DNA from: Caulobacter segnis
Lineage (GTDB): Bacteria; Pseudomonadota; Alphaproteobacteria; Caulobacterales; Caulobacteraceae
Length of the DNA: 64,000 nt
Reading direction: 5' to 3'
Assembly (NCBI RefSeq): GCF_023935105.1
Contig: NZ_CP096040.1
Location: forward strand, 5,065,001 to 5,129,000
The position numbers and the translations under genes were made by a program. This document shows positions 35,009-42,339 of the stretch, piece after piece; within the stretch, counting starts at the first letter, position 1, and every line of letters begins with the position of its first letter. The notes below the pieces were generated by a model, which saw nothing but the letters and a program-made list of their open reading frames with translations, had not been told where the DNA came from and searched no databases.

Positions 35009-37291
35009 TCAGGGCGCGGGCTTCACGGTCACGCGATCCAGGACCCAGAAGGGATCGAGACTCTTGTTCGTGAAGCTCAGGCAAAGATCGACCTTACCCG
35101 CTCGGGCGGGCAAGCGGCCGCTCACCGTCGACAGGGCCGGATTTTTCGCCGAGTCGCCTAGCGGGATGGCGGCGACGCGCTCGCCCGCGCAGCCCAGGCG
35201 CACCTCCAGCTCGCCGCCCGGCGTGGCGGGCGGGTTCAGCTTGATGCCGTCGCGATCCTTGCCGACCTGGAAGTTGAACGGGATCTGGCCGATCCGAGCG
35301 GTGATCCGCGCCCCCTTGGACAGGTCGACGCCCTCCCAGATCCAGCACGGATTGAAGATGTCGACGTCGAACATCGCCCGCTTGTCGAAGGCGGCTGGCG
35401 CGTCGTCGATCATCAGCAGCGGCACATGGCTGGTGCAGCGCTTCAGCTGGCCGCTGGTGCGGGTCTGGAGCGCGACCGGATCGATCGTCACCGTCTTCTC
35501 GCGGCCCAGGGCCTGGCCGTCGACGAAGGAGCGGGCCTTGACCGTCGTTCCCGCCGCCAATGCCAGGGGGCCCGCATAGGCGGGCGAGGCCGCCGTCGGA
35601 ACCTTGCCGTCGGTGGTGTAGCGCACCTCGCCTACGCCCAGCGGCGCGGTCAGCGCCAGCGTGATCTGGCCGCCCTCCCCCTCGGCCATGCGCGGGTCGG
35701 GCTCGAACGGCACGGTGTTGGGCGTGACGCCCAGCACCTTCAGCCGAGCCATCTGGGCGGGCAGGCGGCGAGCGAAGTCGTCCCAGCTGACGTCCGCTTC
35801 CGGCGTCCAGGCCCGCTCGGCCAGGGCGATGGCGCGCGGGAAGGCCATGCGCTGCATCCGCGCGTCGGTCTGCATGTGCTCGGTCCAGACATTGGCCTGG
35901 ACGCCGAGGATGTGTTTGCGCTCGTCGACGCTCAGCTGGGCCGGCGCGGGATCGAAGGCGTAGACGTCCTTGAGGCTGATCACCCGGCCCCGGCCGGTGG
36001 GCTCGTCGGGCGACAGGCTCTGGCGGTTGTCGAGATAGAGCGTCGGATGCGGCGACAGCACCGTGTCGTGGCCGGCCTTGGCGGCGGCGATGGCGCCGTC
36101 GATCCCACGCCATGACATCACCGTGGCGTTGGGGGCCAGGCCGCCTTCCAGGATCTCGTCCCAACCGATCAGGCGGCGACCACGCTTGGCGAGCGACTGG
36201 CCGACCCGCTGGATGAACCAACTCTGCAGTTCATGCTCGTCCTTGAGTCCCAGCTCCTTGATCTTGGCCTGGATCTTCGGGCTGGCCTTCCACTGGTCCT
36301 TGACCGCCTCGTCGCCGCCCACGTGGATGAAGGGCGACGGGAAGATGTCCATCACCTCGGAGAGCACGTCGTCGAGAAAGGCGAAGGTCGCGTCGTCGGT
36401 GTTGTAGAGCCAGGGGAAGACGCCCCAATCGCCCATCTTGCTGGCGTCGGGGGCGGCCGTGCCCAGCGCGGGATAGGCCACGATCGGCGCCAGGGCGTGG
36501 CCTGGCGTCTCGATCTCGGGGACGATGGTGATGTTGCGCGCGGCGGCATAGGCGACGAGCTCGCGGGCCTGGTCCTGAGTGTAGAAGCCGCCGTACTTCG
36601 GATAGCGCGCGGCCGCGCCCGGATCATGCCGCCAGCCGGCCACTTCGGTCAGCTTGGGATACTTCTTGATCTCCAGCCGCCAGCCCTGGTCGTCGACCAG
36701 GTGCCAGTGGAAGGTGTTCAGCTTGTGCGCCGCCATGGCGTCGATCACCGCCTTCAGCGTGTCGAGCGACTGGACGTGGCGGGCGCTGTCGACCATCAGG
36801 CCGCGCCAGGCGAAGCGCGGCGCGTCCTCGATCGCGGCGGCGGGAACGGCCACCGGGCCCTTGGCCACGTCGGGCGTCGCCAGCTGCCACAGCGACATAG
36901 CGCCGTAGAAAAGGCCAGCGCGCTGGGCGGCGGCGATGGTCACGCCGCCGGGACCGATGTCGAGCTTGTAGGCCTCGCCCGCCGGCCCCTCGCGGGTCAG
37001 GACGATCGATCCGACGGCCGGGCCGCCCTCGATCACCGCGGGCCGAAAGCCGCGCGAGCGCCGGATCAGGTCGGCCAGTTGCAGGGCCACGCCCCTGGCC
37101 TCGACGTCGCCCTTGGTCACGACGATGCGGGTGGCGGCGGAAAGCTTGAAAGTCCCCTCGGCGACGACCGCCCTGGCCGGCGCGGGCGTGATGGTGAGGC
37201 TGTCGGCCAGGGCGCCGGTCGCGAGCGCGGAAGCCCCGACACCCAGGGCGAAGGCGAACGCCGAGACGGCGATAGTGCGAGTCTTGGTCAC
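35009..37291 (-). CDS. Exported beta-N-acetylhexosaminidase, GH20
   Basis: The 760-residue enzyme starts at a GTG and has a signal peptide (AVSAFAFALGVGASALATGALA). A GH20b domain (to ~150) is followed by the catalytic barrel: RGLMVDSARHVQSL, NTFHWHLVDDQGWRLEIKKY, VPEIETPGHALA, and the catalytic Asp327-Glu328 pair in FIHVGGDEAVKDQW. C-terminal beta domains follow (FN3/chitobiase-like, VRYTTDGKVPTAASPAYAG). It releases GlcNAc from the non-reducing end of chito-oligosaccharides or glycans, probably in the periplasm after TBDT import, feeding the PTS downstream. Confidence 0.93.
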   Translation of the reverse strand: MTKTRTIAVSAFAFALGVGASALATGALADSLTITPAPARAVVAEGTFKLSAATRIVVTKGDVEARGVALQLADLIRRSRGFRPAVIEGGPAVGSIVLTREGPAGEAYKLDIGPGGVTIAAAQRAGLFYGAMSLWQLATPDVAKGPVAVPAAAIEDAPRFAWRGLMVDSARHVQSLDTLKAVIDAMAAHKLNTFHWHLVDDQGWRLEIKKYPKLTEVAGWRHDPGAAARYPKYGGFYTQDQARELVAYAAARNITIVPEIETPGHALAPIVAYPALGTAAPDASKMGDWGVFPWLYNTDDATFAFLDDVLSEVMDIFPSPFIHVGGDEAVKDQWKASPKIQAKIKELGLKDEHELQSWFIQRVGQSLAKRGRRLIGWDEILEGGLAPNATVMSWRGIDGAIAAAKAGHDTVLSPHPTLYLDNRQSLSPDEPTGRGRVISLKDVYAFDPAPAQLSVDERKHILGVQANVWTEHMQTDARMQRMAFPRAIALAERAWTPEADVSWDDFARRLPAQMARLKVLGVTPNTVPFEPDPRMAEGEGGQITLALTAPLGVGEVRYTTDGKVPTAASPAYAGPLALAAGTTVKARSFVDGQALGREKTVTIDPVALQTRTSGQLKRCTSHVPLLMIDDAPAAFDKRAMFDVDIFNPCWIWEGVDLSKGARITARIGQIPFNFQVGKDRDGIKLNPPATPGGELEVRLGCAGERVAAIPLGDSAKNPALSTVSGRLPARAGKVDLCLSFTNKSLDPFWVLDRVTVKPAP

Positions 37292-37399
37292 GCGGCCTCA
37301 CGGAAGAATAGGCGGCAAAAAGCGGGCGGGACAGCCAGCTGCCCCGCCCCAGCTCCATGCTTGCAGTCAGGAGGGATCGGATCAATCGCGGCGTGGCGA

Positions 37400-37425
37400 G
37401 AGGCTTCGGATCACGCCGAAGCCTC
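37400..37425. terminator. Intercistronic hairpin between nag TBDT and hexosaminidase
   Basis: GAGGCTTCGG pairs perfectly with CCGAAGCCTC (10 bp, 6-base loop), 14 bases after the receptor stop. It lacks a T-tract and so probably sets the ratio of receptor to downstream transcripts. Confidence 0.55.
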
Positions 37426-37438
37426 CGCCGGCCGAGCG

Positions 37439-40105
37439 TCAGAAGCTGACGTTCAGCGTCGCCTGCAGCTTGCGGCCGGTGCGGTAAACGCCGCGCGGCA
37501 GCGAGGTGGTGTTGGCGTAGGCGTAGTACTCGCTGTCCAGCAGGTTCTGGCCCGAGACCGACGCCGTAATGTTCTTGGTCACGGCGTAGCCGACGGTGGC
37601 GTCCAGGGTCTTGGACGCCCGGACGAACATGTCGTCGCCGCGGTCGACGCCGGTGAAGTACTTCGAGCGCCAGGTGAAGGTCGCCCGGGCCGAGAACGGG
37701 CCCATTTCGTAGAAGGGGCTGAGATTGACCTGATTCTTCGAGCTGTAGGGCAGCGGCGCGCCGCCTTGGCCCGAGGCGTCGGCATAGGTGTAGTTGGCCA
37801 GCAGGCCGAAGCCGTGGGCGAAGTTCTGCTGATAGGCGACCGCCAGACCCTTGACCTCGGCCGAGCCCGCGTTGAACGGACGGCTGATCTGGTAGGTCGT
37901 AACCTTGCCCTGCGACTGGTTGAAGTACGATTCCGGCTGCGTGCGCTGCAGGATGTAGTTGGAGATGTCCTTGTAGAACACTTCCGCCGACAGGATGGCC
38001 TGGGGCTGGAAGTACCATTCGGCCGACGCGTTGACGTTGCTGGACTTGTAGGGCTCCAGGTTCGGATTGCCGCCGCCGCCGGTCAGGATGCCGTCCGACA
38101 GCCAGAAGTAGTTGGTCATGTCGGCGTAGTTGGGCCTGGCGATCACCTGGGCGGCCGCGAAGCGGAACACCAGGTCCTCGCGGGCGTCGACGATGACGTT
38201 CACGCTGGGCAGGACGTTGTCGTAGCTCTTCTTGGTCACCTGCCAGGTCCAGTCGGCCGCGGCGTTGCAGGCCGCGCCGGGCTTGCAGACGTAGCCGGCG
38301 CTGTTGACCGAGGTCTTCACGTAGCGGACGCCGAAGTTACCGCGGATGTTGTCGGCCTTGAAATTGGCCTGGGCGTAGGCGGCGTCGATGTTCTCCTGGA
38401 TGTTCCAGTTGCCGGCCGTGAACTCGGCGGCGGCGAAGATCGAGGGCTTGGGCATGGCCCCGCCCGCCGGCAGCCACTTGCCGCTCTGGACGTAGTCGAC
38501 CATCGACTGGCCGCTGATCCGGAAGCGGTTCTTCATCTGGTCGCCGACGCCGTCGAAGCCCTTCAGATAGTTGCCGGGGACCTGGGTGGCGCTAAACAGC
38601 GAGGCCGGGGCGGCGACGCCGGTGATGGCGATGCCGGCATATTGCTGACCGGTCTCGTGCTCACGACGCTTGTAGCCGACCTGGATGCGCTGGATGACGC
38701 CGTCGAAGTCCTTGCCCAGGTCGATCTGTGCGTATTTCTCCTCGTCGGAGGTCGGCTTGGAGACCAGGTTGCCGCTCCAGCCCGGATCGGTCGCGAAGGC
38801 GGCCGGGTTGCCCATCACGTTGGTCGTGTAGGTCAGGCTGCCCGGGCTCTTGGGCGCGCCGCTGATGTCGACGGTGTAGTTGGCCCAGTTCAGGAACTCG
38901 AGGAACACCTGACGCTTGGTGCCGCCGTCGGCGGTGGACTTGCCGATCTCGCCGTTCAGGTCCCAGCCGTCGCCCTTGTACTGGCCCTTCAGGTGATAGG
39001 TGTCGGAGTTCAGCTCGGCTTCGCGATACTGCACGTCCAGCACGCTCAGCGCGTTGTTGAACGAGGCCTTGGTGACCACGCCATCCTTGACGGTCAGGTC
39101 GGTCAGGGCGCCCAAGCTGTTCCAGGTGTTGCCCTGGAAGGCATACATCGACTGGTTGGTGTTATCGTAGTCGGCCTTGATCTTCATCCAGTTGAACTCG
39201 AACGAGAGCGCCTCGGTCGGCTTGTACTGAAGGGCCGTGGTGTAGGTGGTGCGGACGCGATCCTGCTCGAAGTACGAGGCGCCGAAGGCGTTCGGGCTGC
39301 GGGCGGTCAGGTTGTTGGTCAGGGTCGTGGCGCACGAGCCGGTGCAGCCGCGGGTCCGCGAGTCGACCGGATTGTCGGGATTGCCGCCGGCCCACTGGTT
39401 GGCGGCGATGGTGCCGTAGCTCTCGACGCCGTCCCGGCGCAGTTGGTCCTCGGCCCGCTGGACCGAGAAGCTGGCGCCGAAGGTCTGGTCGGCGTTCTTC
39501 CAGCTGACCAGCAGCGAACCCTGGGCGTCGCCCTTCTTGGAGCGATCGTTGTACAGATAGCTTACCGCGCCGGCGATCAGGCCCGACTTGAGGTCCAGAG
39601 GCTTGCGGGTGTTGACGATGACGGTGCCGCCGATGCTGCCTTCGTCGATGCGCGCTTCGGGCGACTTGTAGACGTCGACCTTGCCGACGATCTGTGGGGC
39701 CAGAAGGGCGTAGTTGAAGGTGCGGCCGGGAGAGTCGAGGATGAACCAGTCGGCCGAAGCGACGGTCTGGCCGTTGAGCAGGGTGCGGTTCAGCGCGGGG
39801 TCGGTGCCCAGAATGCTGACCTTCTCGCCTTGACCGAAGGCGCGATCGACGGTGACGCCGGGGACGATGGTCAGGGCTTCGGCGACGTTGGTGCTCGGGA
39901 ACTTGCCAACGTCCTCGGCGGTGACGACATCGACGATGGCGTCGGCGCGGCGCTTGGATTCGATGGATTGCAGCAGCGAGGCGCGGATACCGGTGACGAC
40001 CACTTCATCGACGGCGGTGTTGTCCTGCGCCAGGGCCGGCGCGGCGATCAAGACGGCCAGGGCGCTGGCGGATGCAGCCAAGACGGACTTATGGAACTTC
40101 TTCAT
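37439..40105 (-). CDS. TonB-dependent receptor for GlcNAc/chito-oligosaccharides
   Basis: The 888-residue receptor has a signal peptide (VLAASASALAVLIAAPALAQ). The plug shows VDEVVVTGIRASLLQSIESK, VDVVTAEDVGKFPSTNVAEA and INTRKPLDLKSG-like VNTRKPLDLKSGL. A large barrel ends in GRKLQATLNVSF. The TGIRASLLQSIESKR pattern marks the carbohydrate-type TBDTs abundant in Caulobacter. GGGGAGAAG precedes the ATG. It heads the minus-strand hexosaminidase-PTS operon and is divergent from the GntR-nagA pair, the context of the known Caulobacter GlcNAc receptor. The cargo assignment comes from that context. Confidence 0.9.
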   Translation of the reverse strand: MKKFHKSVLAASASALAVLIAAPALAQDNTAVDEVVVTGIRASLLQSIESKRRADAIVDVVTAEDVGKFPSTNVAEALTIVPGVTVDRAFGQGEKVSILGTDPALNRTLLNGQTVASADWFILDSPGRTFNYALLAPQIVGKVDVYKSPEARIDEGSIGGTVIVNTRKPLDLKSGLIAGAVSYLYNDRSKKGDAQGSLLVSWKNADQTFGASFSVQRAEDQLRRDGVESYGTIAANQWAGGNPDNPVDSRTRGCTGSCATTLTNNLTARSPNAFGASYFEQDRVRTTYTTALQYKPTEALSFEFNWMKIKADYDNTNQSMYAFQGNTWNSLGALTDLTVKDGVVTKASFNNALSVLDVQYREAELNSDTYHLKGQYKGDGWDLNGEIGKSTADGGTKRQVFLEFLNWANYTVDISGAPKSPGSLTYTTNVMGNPAAFATDPGWSGNLVSKPTSDEEKYAQIDLGKDFDGVIQRIQVGYKRREHETGQQYAGIAITGVAAPASLFSATQVPGNYLKGFDGVGDQMKNRFRISGQSMVDYVQSGKWLPAGGAMPKPSIFAAAEFTAGNWNIQENIDAAYAQANFKADNIRGNFGVRYVKTSVNSAGYVCKPGAACNAAADWTWQVTKKSYDNVLPSVNVIVDAREDLVFRFAAAQVIARPNYADMTNYFWLSDGILTGGGGNPNLEPYKSSNVNASAEWYFQPQAILSAEVFYKDISNYILQRTQPESYFNQSQGKVTTYQISRPFNAGSAEVKGLAVAYQQNFAHGFGLLANYTYADASGQGGAPLPYSSKNQVNLSPFYEMGPFSARATFTWRSKYFTGVDRGDDMFVRASKTLDATVGYAVTKNITASVSGQNLLDSEYYAYANTTSLPRGVYRTGRKLQATLNVSF

Positions 40106-40158
40106 CGTTCACTTCTCCCCATTTGCTCGGCCGCTTCGGACGCGAGCCAAACCCCAAA

Positions 40159-40176
40159 GACCAATCTGGTACCAAT
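40159..40176 (-). promoter_or_regulatory. GntR (NagQ/NagR-type) operator, site 1
   Basis: On the minus strand this reads ATTGGTACCAGATTGGTC: two TGGT elements 11 bases apart in direct orientation. The same element recurs twice nearer the regulator gene. It lies 54 bases upstream of the TBDT start. Confidence 0.6.
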
Positions 40177-40265
40177 CTTTTCGGAGCGATCCCGAAAAGT
40201 GGCGCTTCTCAGGCCTCGGAAGGCGACTGTGACGGAAATTTTGCAGATGACAAGGCCAAAAAGAA

Positions 40266-40304
40266 ACCAATTGCAGACCATGTTCTTATTGGTATGAAAA
40301 TGGT
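40266..40304. promoter_or_regulatory. GntR (NagQ/NagR-type) operators, sites 2 and 3 facing each other
   Basis: Site 2 (40266-40280) is ACCA-N7-ACCA and site 3 (40290-40304) is TGGT-N7-TGGT. They are two copies of the 11-base-spaced direct repeat in opposite orientation, separated by 9 bases. The block sits 58 bases before the GntR start and within the likely promoters of both divergent units, suggesting coordinated repression and autoregulation. Confidence 0.6.
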
Positions 40305-40361
40305 CATATGCTATCGAAGCGAGCGCAAGGCGCCGCGGACTTGTTCGGGGAGGGCTGTGAA

Positions 40362-41105
40362 ATGACGTTTGCTGAACGGATTGGACGGCTCGACGCCGCC
40401 GGCGACCACGCCCCGCTCTACAAGCAATTGCAGCGTGCGTTGCGCGAAGCGATCCAGAAGAAAGTGCTGGCGCCCGACGACGCCCTGCCCGCCGAACGGG
40501 ACCTGGCCGACGAGTTCAGCATCTCGCGCATCACCGTGCGCAAGGCGTTGGACGGCCTGGTCAGCGAGGGCCTGCTGACCCGCCGCCAGGGCGCGGGCAC
40601 CTTTGTCGCCGCGCGCGTGGAAAAGAGCTTCTCCAAGCTCTCGTCCTTCACCGAGGACATGATCTCGCGTGGCCGGGTGCCGCGCAGCGAATGGATCAGC
40701 CGCAGCGAAGGCCAGGTAACTCCGGAGGAGTCGCTGACGCTGGGCCTGTCGCCTGGCACCTCGGTCTTTCGCTTCGCCCGCATCCGCTACGCCGACGGCG
40801 CGCCGATGGCGGTGGAGTACACGACCATCGCCGCCTTCGCCCTGCCCTCCACCGAGGTGGTCGGCGTCTCGCTGTACGAGGCGCTGGAAGCGACGGGCCA
40901 TCGGCCGGTGCGGGCCCTGCAGCGGCTGCGGGCGGTGCTGTTCGCCGCCGAGCAGGCCGACCTGCTGGGCGTGCCGGTCAAGGACGCCGGCCTGCTGATC
41001 GAGCGGCGCGGTTTCCTGAAGGACGGCCGGGCGGTGGAAGTGACCCAGTCCTACTACCGGGGTGACGCGTACGACTTCGTGGCCGAGCTGAACGCCCTGT
41101 CCTGA
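40362..41105 (+). CDS. GntR/HutC-family regulator of GlcNAc utilisation
   Basis: The 247-residue regulator starts at the ATG at 40362, with GGGGAG upstream; 18 extra upstream codons are possible but atypical. It has an N-terminal winged HTH (YKQLQRALREAIQKKVLAPD, LADEFSISRITVRKALDGLV, TRRQGAGTFVA) and a UTRA ligand domain (SFTEDMISRGRVPRSEWISR, IERRGFLKDGRAVEVTQSYY). The subgroup includes DasR, NagQ and YvoA, which respond to GlcN-6-P or GlcNAc-6-P. It is translationally coupled to nagA (TGATG) and divergent from the receptor-hexosaminidase-PTS operon. Confidence 0.9.
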   Translation: MTFAERIGRLDAAGDHAPLYKQLQRALREAIQKKVLAPDDALPAERDLADEFSISRITVRKALDGLVSEGLLTRRQGAGTFVAARVEKSFSKLSSFTEDMISRGRVPRSEWISRSEGQVTPEESLTLGLSPGTSVFRFARIRYADGAPMAVEYTTIAAFALPSTEVVGVSLYEALEATGHRPVRALQRLRAVLFAAEQADLLGVPVKDAGLLIERRGFLKDGRAVEVTQSYYRGDAYDFVAELNALS

Positions 41106-42241
41106 TGCTGGCTGCTCTCGTCAACGGCCGCGTCCTGACGGCCGCCGGCATCCTGGATGGCCAGGCCGTCCTGATCGAAGGCGGCCGGATCGCCGGCGTG
41201 GTCCCTCTGGCCGAGGTTCCGGCCTCGGCCGCGCGTCGCGACCTGGCCGGCGGCCTGCTGGTCCCCGGCTATATCGACACCCAGGTCAATGGCGGCGGCG
41301 GGGTGCTGTTCAACGACGCCCCGACGGTGGAGACCATCGCCGCCATCGGCGCGGCCCACCGCAAGTTCGGCACGACCGGCTTCCTGCCGACCCTGATCAG
41401 CGACGACCTTTCCGTCGTCGACCAGGCCCTGCGGGCGACCGAAGCGGCGATCGCCGCAGGCGTCCCCGGGGTCCTAGGCGTCCACATCGAGGGCCCGTTC
41501 CTCAATCCCAAGCGCAAGGGCATCCACGACGCGGGCAAGTTCCGGATCCTGGACGAGGCGGCCATCGCCCTGCTCTCGTCGCTGAAGGTCGGCCGAACCC
41601 TGGTGACCCTGGCCCCCGAGCGGACCACGCCGGAGACGATCCAGCGTCTGGCCGACGCCGGCGTCCATGTCGCCGCCGGCCACACCAACGCCAGCTACGC
41701 CACCCTGCGCCAGGCTCTCGACCACGGCCTGACCGGCGTCACCCACCTGTTCAACGCCATGTCGCCGCTGACCAGCCGCGAGCCGGGCGTGGTCGGGGCG
41801 GTGCTGGAGAACCAGGACGCCTGGGCCGGGATCATCGTCGACGGCCGCCACGTCGATCCCGTCACACTGAAGATCGCCCTGCGCGCCCGGCCGCTGGACC
41901 GCTTCATGCTGGTCACCGACGCCATGCCCACCGTGGGCATGACCGACAAGCGCTTCACCCTGCAGGGCCAGGAGATCGTCGTGCGCGACGGGGTCTGCGT
42001 CGGCGAAGGCGGCACCCTGGCCGGCTCGGATCTCGACATGGCCGGGGCCGTGCGCAACGCCGTCCGGATGCTGGACCTCTCCATCGCCGACGCGGTGATG
42101 ATGGCCTCGGCCGCCCCGGCGGCGTTCCTGGGCCTGGCCGACCAGCGCGGCCGCATCGCGCCGGGCTACGCGGCGGATCTGTGCCTGCTCGACGACGACC
42201 TCAACGTCACCGCCACCTGGATCGACGGAAACGAGGGCTAG
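41105..42241 (+). CDS. nagA: N-acetylglucosamine-6-phosphate deacetylase
   Basis: The 378-residue amidohydrolase has LVPGYIDTQVNGGGGVLFND, FLPTLISDD, GVHIEGPFLNPKRKGIHD, the metal His in AAGHTNASY and GVTHLFNAMSPL, and the catalytic Asp in LVTDAMPTVGM. It converts GlcNAc-6-P to GlcN-6-P plus acetate. It overlaps the regulator stop by one base. The next enzyme, glucosamine-6-P deaminase (NagB or SIS type), is not in this locus and must be encoded elsewhere. Confidence 0.95.
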   Translation: MLAALVNGRVLTAAGILDGQAVLIEGGRIAGVVPLAEVPASAARRDLAGGLLVPGYIDTQVNGGGGVLFNDAPTVETIAAIGAAHRKFGTTGFLPTLISDDLSVVDQALRATEAAIAAGVPGVLGVHIEGPFLNPKRKGIHDAGKFRILDEAAIALLSSLKVGRTLVTLAPERTTPETIQRLADAGVHVAAGHTNASYATLRQALDHGLTGVTHLFNAMSPLTSREPGVVGAVLENQDAWAGIIVDGRHVDPVTLKIALRARPLDRFMLVTDAMPTVGMTDKRFTLQGQEIVVRDGVCVGEGGTLAGSDLDMAGAVRNAVRMLDLSIADAVMMASAAPAAFLGLADQRGRIAPGYAADLCLLDDDLNVTATWIDGNEG

Positions 42242-42250
42242 CCGCCCGCA

Positions 42251-42280
42251 CCCGGGCAAGAAAAACCCGGGCAAGAAAAA
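42251..42280 (+). repeat. Two exact tandem copies of a 15-base unit
   Basis: CCCGGGCAAGAAAAA occurs twice head-to-tail between the nagA stop and its terminator. The A-runs of the second copy form the upstream A-tract of the terminator. Confidence 0.8.
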
Positions 42281-42281
42281 A

Positions 42282-42311
42282 GGACGCTGGCCTCGCGGCC
42301 GGCGCCCTTTT
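42282..42311. terminator. Bidirectional terminator between nagA and the convergent TBDT
   Basis: An 11-position stem (GGACGCTGGCC / GGCCGGCGCCC, one mismatch and one wobble) with loop TCGC is followed by TTTTCC on the plus strand and preceded by an A-run that forms a T-tract on the minus strand. It can serve nagA and the receptor converging from the right. Confidence 0.75.
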
Positions 42312-42339
42312 CCGTTTCAGCTCAGCGAGCCATGGAAGC

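Noticed and set aside
36233..40297. Very long plus-strand open frame (about 1350 codons) across the nag TBDT and hexosaminidase
   Set aside because: It is the antisense shadow of two clear minus-strand genes. High GC leaves such frames free of stops; it has no domain, and its start is inside GH20.
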